Assembly: GCA_036924085.1 (NCBI GenBank)
Contig: JAVGWX010000004.1
Location: forward strand, 75,333,590 to 75,397,589
Length of the DNA stretch: 64,000 nucleotides
Direction: 5' to 3'
DNA from: Ariolimax columbianus
Lineage: Eukaryota > Mollusca > Gastropoda > Stylommatophora > Arionidae
The notes beneath the pieces were generated by a model that was not told where the DNA came from, did no database searches, and saw nothing but the letters and a program-made list of their open reading frames with translations. The position numbers and the translations under genes are program-made. Within the stretch, counting starts at the first letter, position 1; each line of letters begins with the position of its first letter. Of the stretch, positions 20,335 to 32,214 are shown piece after piece.

Positions 20335-23300
20335 GTTTATGGCTTGGTAGTGGGAGATTGAGGACTTTCAGGGCTTGGTGGGGGAAGATTGAGGACGATC
20401 AGGGCTTGGAGATTGAGGACTTTCAGGGCTTGGAGATTGAGAACGTTCAGGGATTGGAGATTGAGGACGTTCAGGGCATAGAGATTGAGGACGTTCAGGG
20501 CTGGGAGATTGAGGACGTTAAGGGCTTGGAGAGTGAGGATGTTCGGGGCTTGGTAGCCGGAGACTGAAGACGTTCATGGCTTGGTAGGGGGAGATTGAGA
20601 AGATTCAGTGCTTGTTTTGGGGGAGATTGAGGACGTTCAGAGCGTTGTCGGGGGGGGGGGGGGGGGGGGGGGGAGATTGAGGACGTTGAAGGATTGGTGG
20701 GAGAGATTGAGGACGTTCTGGGCTTGGTAGTGGGAGAGAAAGTTCAGGGCTTGGAGATTGAGACAGTTTAGGGCTTGGAAATTGAGAATGTTCAGGGCTT
20801 AGAGATTGAGATTGTTCAGGGCTTGGTAGTGGGAGTTTGAGAACGTTCATTTCTTGGAGATTGAGAACGTTCATGGCTTGGAGATTGAGAACGTTCTTGG
20901 CTTGGAGATTGAGAACGTTCAGGGCTTTGTAGGGGGAGATTGAGGACGTTCAGGGCTTGGAGATTGAGGACGTTCAAGGCTTGGTAGTGGGAGATTGAGA
21001 ACGTTTATGGATTGGTAGCGGGAGAGTAAGAACGTTCATGTCTTGATAGCGGGAGATTGAGAACGTTTAGGGATTGGTTGCGGGAGATTGAGAACGTTCA
21101 TGACTTTGTAGCGAGAGATTGAGAACGTTCAGGACTTGGTAGCGGGAGATTGAGAACGTTCAGGGCTTGGTGGGGGGAGAATGAGAACGCTCAGGGCTGG
21201 GTGGGGGGAGATTGAGAACGTTCAGGGTTTGGTGGGGGGAGATTGAGAACGTTCAGGGCTTGGAGATTGAGAACGTTCATGGCTTGGAGATTGAGAACGT
21301 TCATGGCTTGGTAGCGGATGATTGAAAACGTTCAGGGTTTGGTAGCGGGAGATTGATAATGTTCATGGCTTGGTAGCGGGAGATTGAGAACGTTCATGGC
21401 TTGGTAGCGGGAGATTGAGAACGTTCATGGCTTGGTAGCAGGAGATTGAGAACGTTTATGGCTTGGTAGCGGGAGATTGAGAACGTTCATGGCTCTGAGA
21501 TTTAGAACATTTATGGCTTGGAGATTGAGACCGTTCAGGGCTTGGAGATTGAGGACGTTCATGGCTTGGTAGCGGAAGATTGAGAACGTTCATGGCTTGG
21601 TATCAGGAGATTGAGAACGTTTATGGCTTGGAGATTGAGACCGTTCAGGGCTTGGAGATTGAGGACGTTCATGGCTTGGAGATTGAGAACGTTCAGGGTT
21701 TGGTAGTGGGAGATTGAGGATGTTCAGGGCTTGGTGGTTGGAGATTGAGGACGTTCAGGGCTTGGAGATTGAGGACGTTCAGGGCTTGGAGATTGAGGAC
21801 GTTCAAGGCTTGGAGATTGAGGACGTTCAGGGTTTGGAAATGGAGGACGTATAGTGCATGGAGATTGAGGACGTTCAGGGCTTGGAGATTGAGGACGTTC
21901 ATGGCTTGGTAGTTGGAGTTTGAGAGCGTTCAGGGCTTGGTGGAGGGAGATTGAGGACGTTCAGGGATTGGTGGGGGAGATTGAGGACGTTCAGAGCTTT
22001 GTGGGGGGAGATTGAGAACGTTCAGGGATTGGTGGGAGGAGATTAAGGACGGTCAGGGATTGGTCGGACGAGATTGAGGACGTTCATGGCTTGGTAGTGG
22101 GAGATTGAGAGCGTTCAGGGCTTGGTGGAGGGAGATTGAGAACGTTCAGGGCTTGGATTTTGAGAACTTTCAGGGCTTGGAGATTGAGAACGTTCTGGGC
22201 TTAGAGATTAAGAACGTTCAGGGCTTGGAGATTGAGAACGTTCAGAGCGTGGTAGTGGGAGGTTGAGAACGTTCAGGGCTTGGTGGGGGGAGATTGAGGA
22301 CGTTTAGGGCTTTGTGGATGGGGGGGGGGGGGGGTGGAGATTGAGGACGTTCAGGGCTTGGTTGGGAAAGATTGAAGACGTTCAGGGCTCAGTAGGGGGA
22401 GATTGAGAACGTTCATGGATTGGTAGCGGGAGATTGAGAACGTTCATGGCTTGGTAGCGGGAGATTGAGAACGTTCAGGGCTTGGTGGGGGAGGGGGGAG
22501 ATTGAGAACGTTCAGGGCTTGGAGATTGAGAACGTTCATGGCTTGGAGATTGAGAACATTCATGGCTTGGACATTGAGAACGTTCATGGCTTGGTAGCGG
22601 GATATTGAGAACGTTTAGGGCTTGGTAGCAGGAGATTGAGAACGTTTAGGGCTTGGTAGCGGGAGACTGAGAATATTCAGGGCTTAGTAGCGGGAGATTG
22701 AGAACTTCTCAGGGCTTGGAGATTGAGAAAGTTCAGGGCTTGGTAGCGGGAGATTGAGAACGTTCAGGGCTTGGTAGCGGGAGATTGAGAACGTTCATGG
22801 CTTGGTAGCGGGAGATTGAGAACGTTCATGGCTTGAAGATTGAGAACGTTCATGGCTTGGAGATTGAGAACGTTCATGGCTTGGAGATTGAGAACGTTCA
22901 TGGCTTGGAGATTGAGATCGTTTAGGGCTTTGTGAGGGGAGATTGAGGACATTCAAGGCTTGGAGATTGAGAACGTTCATGGCTTGGTAGTGTGAGATTG
23001 AGAACGTTCATGGATTGATAGCAGGAGATTGAGAACGATCAGGGCTTGGTAGCGGAAGATTGAGAACGTTCAGTTCTTGGTAGAGGGATACTGAGAATGT
23101 TCAGGGCTTTACTAGCTGGAGATTGAGAGCGTTCATGGCTTGGTAGCGGGATATTGAGAACGTTCAGGGCTTGGTAGCGGGAGATTGAGAACGTTCATGG
23201 CTTGGTAGCGGGAGATTGAGAACGTTCAGGGCTTGGTAGCGGGAGATTGAGAACGATAAGGGCTTGGTAGCAGGAGATTGAGAACGTTCAGGGCTTGGTA

Positions 23301-24178
23301 GCGGGAGATTGAGAACGTTCAGGGCTTGGTAGAGGGAGATTGAGAACATTCCGGGCTTGGTAGCGGGAGATTGAGAACGTTCAGTTCTTGGTAGCGGGAG
23401 ACTGAGAATGTTCAGGGCTTTACTAGCTGGAGATTGAGAGCGTTCATGGCTTGGTAGCGGGAGATTGAGAACGTTCAGGGTATGGTAGTGCGAGATTGAG
23501 AACGTTCAGGGCTTGGTATCGGGAGATTGAGAACGTTCAGGGCTTGTTAGCGGAAGATTGAGAATGTTCATGGCTTGGTAGCGGTAGATTGAGAACGTTC
23601 AGGGCTTGGTAGCCGGAGATTGAGAGCGTTCATGGGTTGGTAGCGGGAGACTGATAACGTTCATGGCTTGGTAGCGGGAGATTGAGAACGTTCAGGGCTT
23701 GGTATCGGGAGATTGATAAGAGTTCATGGCTTTGTAGCGGGAGATTGAGGACGTTAAGGGCTTTGTAGCGGGAGGTTGAGAACGTTCAGGGGTTGGTAGT
23801 GGGAGGTTGTAACGTTCAGGGCTTGGTAGCGGGAGATTGAGAACGTTCATGGCTTGGTAGTGGGAGATTGAGAACGTTCAGGGCTTGGTGGGGGGGGGGG
23901 GGGGGGAGATTGAGAACGTTCAGGGCTTGGAGATGGAGAACGTTCATGGCTTGGAGATTGAGAACATTCATGGCTTGGAGATTGAGATCGTTTATGGCTT
24001 GGTAGCGGAAGATTGAAAATGTTCAGGGTTTGGTAGCGGGAGATTGAGAATGTTCATGGCTTGGTAGCGGGATATTGAGAACGTTCAGGGCTTTGTAGCA
24101 ATAGATTGAGAACGTTCATTGCTTGGTAGCGGGAGGTTGAGAACGTTCAGGGCTTGTCAGCGGGAGATTGAGAACGAA
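20335..24178. repeat. 3.8-kb satellite of 24/31-bp units, derived from the family F 3' end
   Basis: Units of ggcttggtagcgggagattg plus agaacgttca[t/g] (31 bp) alternate with a short form lacking tagcggg (24 bp), giving about 130 units. Each carries the palindrome gaacgttc. Three units have expanded G tracts (24 G at 20650, 15 G at 22320, 17 G at 23890). The last unit is followed by aacgaacgaagaagaagaaa, which is the 3' terminus of family F as seen at 36915-36945. The array therefore grew from the end of such an element. Confidence 0.93.
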
Positions 24179-24424
24179 CGAAGAAGAAGAAAATGAAATT
24201 TACATGCACCAGGTATTCTGCATACCTTCTCTCATATTTTAGTTTAACTTTGTTTGCTGTTCCATTTTGCGGTGTTTTCGTCTGTCCAGCTCTTTGTGAA
24301 GATTGGTTTTGGGTAAACACATAAGAAAACGTCTGTTTCTATCGGTAGATAAATCAGATTGTGTTGGGAGATACAGTCCCCCCATGTGTGGAATATCTAT
24401 TTGGCTTGGCTTGGCTTCCTTCGT

Positions 24425-24562
24425 TCTCAATCTCCCGCTACCAAACCATGAAAGAGCTTAAGTAGCAGAATGTAGTCCAGAGAACGGAAAGCGTTGTGTC
24501 GTGGTTTACAGCTTCACTGCGATATTTGCACCTTTCGGTCCAACACATATGACCAGCAAGCA
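24425..24562 (-). mobile_element. Family F fragment
   Basis: On the + strand it reads cgttctcaatctcccgctac, then tagtccagagaacggaaagc and atttgcacctttcggtcca, the reverse complement of 36795-36925. It lies in opposite orientation to the satellite that ends about 250 bp away. Confidence 0.7.
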
Positions 24563-24609
24563 TTTTTTTAGTACCGGGGGTTAGTTAATTTGAGTAGATT
24601 TTCAACTTG

Positions 24610-24835
24610 AATTTTGAATTCTGTCAGGACGTTGGCCTACCCTCTTCCATTTCTATCTGCTAAAAGGTTTTTAACGTGCTGGACACTGAACACGGGTGTC
24701 CGCTCTCACTACCCAGAGATCAGGTTAATTTCAGGATCAGAAGATCCATGTGAAAAAATCTAGAACCCGCGACCTCCGGCACCAAGGCGGACCTCTTACC
24801 TTGAGACCACTGAGACCGCTCTTGAATCTATCTTT
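24610..24835 (-). mobile_element. tRNA-derived SINE head and body
   Basis: The reverse complement carries ggtctcaaggtaagaggtcc (A-box-like) and ggaggtcgcgggttctagat (B-box-like), followed by a body with cctgatctctgggtagtgag and gtccagcacgttaaaaacc. This fits a Pol III SINE. The G-to-T change in the B box suggests decay. Confidence 0.6.
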
Positions 24836-25559
24836 TCCATCAATTTACAATGGGTCTTCCTACACCACACGAAGTACTGTCAAATTGGACCTAAGTTCAC
24901 CTGACTGCAGTGTAATGCTAGGCATATTTAACGGCTCACAACCACAGGAATCACTGTGTTGGCTAAGGCTTTGTAACACAGTTTGCCCCCAGTTGCACGG
25001 TGTTGCTGTAGGCTTGATCAATACGTTGCTCTTGACCCTGATGTTAGCAACTTGATATCTAAAAAAATCAATCAAATTATCGATTGATTTGAATGTGAAA
25101 AACTAGATCAATAACATTATCAGCATTTTCTGGTCGCATGTTAGTCTGGACAATTCAGCATCATCCTGATAGCGATGTTTGTGCTGCGTATTGCTTGCTT
25201 TAAAGCAATCATTTGTTTATTTTCAGTGGCACTTCCCTTCTCGGTGTGTCTAGCGTTGCGGATCTGTGCACATGCAGCACGCGACCCATGATAGCTAGAC
25301 CGTTATTCCAGATATGTCTAATATTCACTGATGAAACCGAGTGATACGGGACCGAACCTTATCAGGCACGAGAAGCTGTAAGGAAATGTCTGGAGTCTTG
25401 AGCTGACTGCTGCTTTTGTTAGAGTCATTAGTGCCGATGTATAATGGCGTGCGAAAAAGAAAAGAACCTGATAATAAAAATTAGAACACGAAGAAGAAAG
25501 AAGAAAGGCAAAAGAAGTAGACCAGGAACTAGTTGAAGAATGGGCTGAAGATGCAGCAC
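24836..25559. other. Intron DNA, unassigned
   Basis: The only long open frames (24750-25055 + and 24860-25075 -) overlap and show no domain. An AAG-rich patch (aacacgaagaagaaagaaga) lies at 25487. Confidence 0.35.
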
Positions 25560-26265
25560 AGTGAATGAGCTGACATCAGTCAGCGACTCACAGTTGGCTG
25601 CTTGCATCAGGGTCAGGGAACAATAACTAATCAAGATTCTATTCCAACTCCAAGTGGCGGCCTTGAAAACATGCTGCACTAGTATAGTCCGATAAGAGAG
25701 TAGGGTTAGTGTAGTCTGGTAAGAGAGTAGGGTTAGTGTAGTCGGGTAAGAGAGTAGGGTTAGTGTAGTCTGGTAAGAGAGTAGGGTTAGTGTAGTCTGG
25801 TAAGAGAGTAGGGTTAGTGTAGTCGGGTAAGAGAGTAGGGTTAGTGTAGTCGGGTAAGAGAGTAGGGTTAGTGTAGTCTGGTAAGAGAGTAGGGTTAGTG
25901 TAGTCGGGTAAGAGAGTAGGGTTAGTGTAGTCTGGTAAGAGAGTAGGGTTAGTGTAGTCTGGTAAGAGAGTAGGGTTAGTGTAGTCTGGTAAGAGAGTAG
26001 GGTTAGTGTAGGCTGGTAAGAGAGTAGGGTTAGTGTAGTCTGGTAAGAGAGTAGGGTTAGTGTAGTCTGGTAAGAGAGTAGGGTTAGTGTAGTCTGGTTA
26101 GTATGGTTCTGAGTGCGAAGGTAAGCTGGGTACAAAAACAGGCCAGTTGAAACTGGATGTGTCAGGCCCAAGAGGACGTGAGCTTGATACCATCATTGTC
26201 AACTACTACACAACGTCCTAATGACGAACGTCGAAGAACAAGAAGAAGACAACGATAAACAAGAA
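25560..26265 (+). mobile_element. Family F-related element carrying a 27-bp array
   Basis: Before the array, cagcgactcacagttggctg and catcagggtcagggaac resemble the gactgctagcatcaggg block of family F. After it, gatgtgtcaggcccaag and an AAG-type end (gaagaacaagaagaag at about 26233) also fit. The assignment is by block order and is tentative. Confidence 0.4.
25684..26100. repeat. 27-bp minisatellite, about 15 copies
   Basis: Unit tggtaagagagtagggttag plus tgtagtc, with t/g variation at the first base of the next unit. Because 27 is a multiple of 3, the minus strand carries a 247-codon open frame with a TTLTLLSYQ period, an artefact. Confidence 0.93.
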
Positions 26266-26389
26266 GTTGACAAATTAAAAGTTGGAGAAGGAGGACCAAA
26301 CGCAGGGTCTATCGTTGACTATCGGACACTTCTCGTCAAGCTGTTCCCACAGATCCACTAGAAAATCACACCAGTCTGTTTTGGTTTAT

Positions 26390-27318
26390 CTACAGGAAAA
26401 TCTCACCAAGCTGATCCAATAGATCCCTGCATAATCCGAATAAGCTGATCCGACAGATCCGCTTGAAGGCTCCACCAGTCTGTTCCGACAGATCCGTTTG
26501 AAGGCTCCACCAGTCTGTTCCGACAGATCCGTTTGAAGACCACCACCAGTCTGTTCCGACAGATCCGCTTGAAGAAAACCACCGGTCTGTGCCGACAGAT
26601 CCGTTTGAAGACCACCACCAGTCTGTTCCGACAGATCCGCTTGAAGACCACCACCAGTCTGTTACGACAGATCCGTTTGAAGACCTCACCAGTCTGTTCC
26701 GACAGATCCGCTTGAAGACCACCACCAGTCTGTTCCGACAGATCCGCTTGAAGACCACCACCAGTCTGTTCCGACAGATCCGTTTGAAGACCACCACCAG
26801 TCTGTTCCGACAGATCCGCTTGAAGACCACCACCAGTCTGTTCCGATAGATCCGCTTGAAGACCACCACCAGTCTATTACGACAGATCCGTTTGAAGACC
26901 ACCACCAGTCTGTTCCGACAGATCCGCTTGAAGACCCCACCAGTCTGTTCCGACAGATCCGCTTGAAGACCACCACCGGTCTGTGCCGACAGATCCGCTT
27001 GAAGACCACCACCAGTCTGTTCCGACAGATCCGTTTGAAGACCACCACCAGTCTGTTCCGACAGATCCGCTTGAAGACCACCACCAGTCTGTTCCGACAG
27101 ATCCGCTTGAAGAGCACCACCAGTTTGTTTCGACAGATCCGCTTGAAGATCACCACCAGTCTGTTCCGACAGATCCGCTTGAAGACCACCAAGAGTCTGT
27201 TCCGACAGATCCGCTTGAAGAGCACCACCAGTCTGTTTCGACAGATCCGCTTGAAGACCACCACCAGTCTGTTCCGACAGATCCGCTTGAAGACCACCAC
27301 CAGTCTGCTCCGACAGAT
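26390..27318. repeat. 36-bp minisatellite, about 25 copies
   Basis: Unit accagtctgttccgacagat plus ccgcttgaagaccacc, with c/t variation at gatccg[c/t]ttg. Because 36 is a multiple of 3, long open frames exist on both strands (KTTTSLFRQIRL on +, VVVFKRICRNRL on -). I see no seed element. Flanking words (aaaatcacaccagtctgttt) suggest growth from a single local segment. Confidence 0.92.
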
Positions 27319-28964
27319 CTCTGAAAACCTCACTGACTTCCTTCAGAAAAATGGTTCACTAATTTAAACAAATGATGTAGTCGCATCAGCTGGTTGCAGA
27401 CCATCGTTTCAGCTTTTAACTTTCGTTGTGGTACAGGCACTGAATCCATCCATCTAGCGACGCGCTCGTATTTCGCATTCAAAACTAGCCCTCGCCTCAT
27501 GTACCCATGTTGAAGTATCTGCAGATTGGGCTATCGATTCTCACAATCTCTTTAAAGTTGGTGTTTCAAATAACAAGTCAAGTCATGTAATCCGACTAGA
27601 CAACCATGGCTTATCGTGCTGGACGGTCATGACCACTGTTGATGGTAGAGTCCCAAAAAGCGTGCAGGTCAGATGGAGTGAAGGCAGTATGTCTCAGCCA
27701 GGTGTTGCAAGTGTGGCTCCAGGGACGAATATATGAACGATGTGGTCTTTTTCGTCTCTGTTTTTAAGGGACAGGTGCAGGAACTGGCAAGCTGGGACGT
27801 CGTGAAAGAGACGGGTTACGTGACCAAAGACAGAGGCCGATTCACCTTATAGGAAATGCGCTCGAGTTGTGTTCGTTGGGAGACCTCATTGTTGGTGGCT
27901 AAGTCTTGCAAGCGGATTCTAAGGATACGCGAAGGCCTCGAGTCACCACTCACGATCTCCAGGTTTCAGAGCCTTACAAGAGGATTGGGTTGATGCTGGA
28001 TTTAGAGCTGCTGCTTGGTTTCCAGGGTAATCCTCTTGTTGATTTAGAATATGTGTAAAAAGTTAATGTCTGACGCCGCAAGTCTGATCATCCCAGTGAC
28101 GTAAGGGTTACTGCGTGCATCAGAAGTATGTTGCCAGGTAGGGGAAGTTATCGGCGGGATCGACGTGATGGCAGCAGATAGGGATTTCCCGCCGCAGCCT
28201 GTACTTTGAATCTAAGTCTTCATCTCAAATCACGAAATGGTCAGAAATAAAGAAGGTTTTGAAGTAAAATATCGAGCTAGCCAAGAAGGCTATGAAGTTC
28301 TAAGCTATGTACAAGAGACATTACAATCGATCTGACAATAAAGTAAGAAGTCTAGCTCATAGATTAATCTCACCAAGAGATTCGGACCATGATGTTTTAA
28401 GGATAACTGCCTACGATGACCCTGGTGGCTTAAACGTCGTGAACAATGAGATTACAAGAATCTAAGCGACGTCTAGTCGCAGTCTGGCATATACGTGCAT
28501 GCAAAATGATGCCAATCAGTGACTGCAAGCTTCTGATATATGTAATTAGCCACCACAAGCAAAGTTAGAGGTACCATGAGAATTGTGCTGCGAGATGTGA
28601 TTTCACATGATTGTCAAGTCTAATCATAAACAGCAGACTGCCGTTCTTGGGGCACGCGTGTGAGGAGTCGTTTGTGAGGTCGTTCTGTTATTCCGGGCAA
28701 CTGACTTTCTTTGAGTCTCGGCGATTACATTCCGCTCTGGGATCTGAGCAATTTAAATGATTCTATAGCATCAGGCGAAGGGATTCTCTGAAAGTCCCTT
28801 CCAGAATGTGACATCAATCTTGAAACTTTTCAGAGACATTCTCAGGGAGTCTTTGAAGGGTTTCTTCTGTCCCCCTCCTCCTTCCAACAATGAGCAACTG
28901 CCTCTTCTGAATTCGCCATTAACATCTGCTTGGGGAGGCGCTCGTCGGACACGGTAACAGCTTG
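27319..28964. other. Intron DNA, unassigned
   Basis: About 1.6 kb with no recognised gene. The stretch 27600-28050 has words reminiscent of LINE reverse transcriptase read on the minus strand, but I cannot support a frame. Confidence 0.3.
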
Positions 28965-28965
28965 G

Positions 28966-29055
28966 TCCATGCGTCATGGGAACAACGTGTTCCATTCGTC
29001 ATGGAAACAACCTGTTCCATCCGTCATGGGAACAACCTGTTCCATCCGTCATGTG
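28966..29055. repeat. 26-bp tandem repeat, about 3.5 copies
   Basis: Unit cgtcatgggaacaacctgtt plus ccatc. Confidence 0.8.
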
Positions 29056-29107
29056 TAGACTTTCTATCAACTGAACAATCTGCTCGTCGTGAGTACCATT
29101 GACTTAG

Positions 29108-29290
29108 GACTAGAGCATCCGTGGTCTGTCAGTATTAGAGCATCCGAGATCTGTTAGTATTAGAGCATCCGAGATCTGTCAGTATTAGAGCATCCGAGAT
29201 CTGTCAGTATTAGAGCATCCGAGATCTGTCAGTATTAGAGCATCCGAGAACTGTCAGTATTAGAGCATACGAGATCTGTCAGTATTAAAC
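29108..29290. repeat. 25-bp minisatellite, about 7 copies
   Basis: Unit agtattagagcatccgagat plus ctgtc, nearly perfect. Confidence 0.9.
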
Positions 29291-29698
29291 TGTATGAAAG
29301 ATTAGAAAACACCCTGAATTAAGAACTGCAACAGGACCTAGGTTACATGCATGATTTAACAAACACAATCAATGGAATGTTTTCAGCTACCCGTGGAGCA
29401 TAAGTCTTCAATAAAAGTATCTCAAATCAACAATAGTTGACATTGTCAAATGGGTTGAAATGTGTGTGGTTTAAAGTTTTTACACAGCGAGCGTCATGCC
29501 AAAATCGACTCAATCGCCTTTTACAGTCAGGTTGCAGTGTTACTATTATATATTCTCGCAATACGGATCTGGCTAACACATTGATTCACAATGTAAAGAT
29601 AGGTACATGATCTGACTTCTGTCGGTAAGATCTAAAGAGGAACTGTCTCAGGTCAAACAGAATATGAATGTTAACTGTACAGCTAGTACGATTGAAGT
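29291..29698. other. Intron DNA, unassigned
   Basis: No gene or known repeat recognised. Confidence 0.4.
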
Positions 29699-29699
29699 A

Positions 29700-31722
29700 A
29701 CTGTTGGTCAGGAAATAATGTGTTAGAGATAACATTGGACTAAGGTAATCTCACATGAGTACCTGGTGAGATGTGTTAGAGATAACTTTGGACTAAGGTA
29801 ATCTCACATGAGTACCTTGTGAGATGTGTTAGAGATAACATTGGACTAAGGTAATCTCACATGAGTACCTGGTGAGATGTGTTAGAGATAACATTGGACT
29901 AAGGTAATCTCACATGAGTACCTTGTGAGATGTGTTAGAGATAACATTGTACTAAGGTAATCTCACATGAGTACCTTGTGAGATGTGTTAGAGATAACAT
30001 TGGACTAAGGTAATCTCACATGAGTACCTTGTGAGATGTGTTAGAGATAACATTGTACTAAGGTAATCTCACATGAGTACCTTGTGAGATGTGTTAGAGA
30101 TAACATTGTACTAAGGTAATCTCACATGAGTACCTTGTGAGATGTGTTAGAGATAACATTGGACTAAGGTAATCTCACATGAGTACCTTGTGAGATGTGT
30201 TAGAGATAACATTGTACTAAGGTAATCTCACATGAGTACCTTGTGAGATGTGTTAGAGATAACATTGTACTAAGGTAATCTCACATGAGTACCTTGTGAG
30301 ATGTGTTAGAGATAACATTGTACTAAGGTAATCTCACATGAGTACCTTGTGAGATGTGTTAGAGATAACATTGTACTAAGGTAATCTCACATGAGTACCT
30401 TGTGAGATGTGTTAGAGATAACATTGTACTAAGGTAATCTCACATGAGTACCTTGTGAGATGTGTTAGAGATAACATTGGACTAAGGTAATCTCACATGA
30501 GTACCTTGTGAGATGTGTTAGAGATAACATTGGACTAAGGTAATCTCACATGAGTACCTTGTGAGATGTGTTAAGATAACATTGTACTAAGGTAATCTCA
30601 CATGAGTACCTTGTGAGATGTGTTAGAGATAACATTGGACTAAGGTAATCTCACATGAGTACCTTGTGAGATGTGTTAGAGATAACATTGGACTAAGGTA
30701 ATCTCACATGAGTACCTGGTGAGATGTGTTAGAGATAACATTGGACTAAGGTAATCTCACATGAGTACCTGGTGAGATGTGTTAGAGATAACATTGGACT
30801 AAGGTAATCTCACATGAGTACCTGGTGAGATGTGTTAGAGATAACATTGGACTAAGGTAGTCTCACATGAGTACCTGGTGAGATGTGTTAAGATAACATT
30901 GGACTAAGGTAATCTCACATGAGTACCTGGTGAGATGTGTTAAGATAACATTGGACTAAGGTAATCTCACATGAGTACCTTGTGAGATGTGTTAAGATAA
31001 CATTGTACTAAGGTAGTCTCACATAAATACCTGGTGAGATGTGTTAAAGATAACACTGTACTTAAGTAGTCGCACATAAGGACTTGGCGAGGTGTTTTAG
31101 AGATAACATTGTACTAAGGTAATCTCACATGAGTACCTTGTGAGATGTGTTAGAGATAACATTGGACTAAGGTAATCTCACATGAGTACCTTGTGAGATG
31201 TGTTAAGATAACATTGGACTAAGGTAATCTCACATGAGTACCTTGTGAGATGTGTTAAGATAACATTGTACTAAGGTAGTCTCACATAAATACCTGGTGA
31301 GATGTGTTAGAGATAACACTGTACTTAAGTAGTCGCACATAAGGACTTGGCGAGGTGTTTTAGAGATAACATTGTACTAAGGTAATCTCACATAAGTACC
31401 TAGTGAGATGTGTTAGAGATAACTTTGTACTAAGGTCGTCTCGCATAAGTACCTGGTGAGATGTGTTAGAGATAACTTTGTACTAAGGTCGTCTCACATA
31501 AGTACCTAGTGAGATGTGTTAGAGATAACTTTGTACTAAGGTCGTCTCGCAATAGCACCTGGTGAGATGTGTTAGCGATAACTTTGTACTAAGGTCGTCT
31601 CACATAAGTACCTGGTGAGATGTGTTAGAGATAACATTGTACTAAGGTCGTCTCACATAAATACCTGGTGAGATGTGTTAGAGATAACTTTGTGCTAAGG
31701 TAGTCTCACATAAATACTTGGG
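29700..31722. repeat. 53-bp satellite, about 38 copies, with a higher-order duplication
   Basis: The unit runs from gagatgtgttagagataaca through ttggactaaggtaatctcac to atgagtacctggt (53 bp). Some units lack ag and are 51 bp. Each unit junction contains tctcaca..tgtgaga, a 7-bp inverted repeat around a 9-base loop. Variant cttaagtagtcgcacataag occurs at 31061 and 31324, 263 bp apart, with matching neighbours, so a five-unit block was duplicated. The array ends about 500 bp before the last dispanin exon. Confidence 0.95.
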
Positions 31723-32214
31723 GATCATTAAAATGATGTGTATCTGTAATCCTGTTTTTCAATTAGACGCTGGAAGTGACTGATGCCAGGTAGCCAAGTG
31801 TTGTTCAGACTTAATGCTGTAGTTTGTATTGGAGTACCATGTTCGACCATTGGTGGATGTCAGCGATAACGTTTAAAGCTGTAGGGTCACCATGATGTCA
31901 CCTTTTGTGACCATCTGCTGTCACGCACCATATGCCCCACCCATTTCCATTTGTATAACAATGCAGTATCTGAGATATGATGTTGCCTGCGAGATATTCA
32001 CCATATCAGCCCTAATGTAACGTTGATCAAGAAATATATGAACCTAACACACTGTTCTTAATATGTCACTAAGACTTAAAATTAGGATCTTTACTGACAT
32101 ACAGTACTGCCATAGTCGCGCTTTATTTGCATTTATTTGTTTACAATGTCATTTATGAAGGATAAGTGAGAAAATAAGAACGGATATTAAATATATTTTC
32201 TCCATATTATTCAG
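31723..32214. other. 3' end of dispanin intron B
   Basis: Apparently unique sequence leading to the acceptor ttctccatattattcag at 32214. No repeat is seen. Confidence 0.5.

Noticed and set aside
25684..26100. Interstitial telomere
   Set aside because: TTAGGG-like word occurs once per 27 bp, not in tandem.
26390..27367. Several long frames (KRICRNRLVVV and FRQIRLKTTTSL repeats)
   Set aside because: By-products of a 36-bp array in an intron of the dispanin gene.
29700..31722. CRISPR-like array
   Set aside because: Units are contiguous with no unique spacers, and the genome is eukaryotic.
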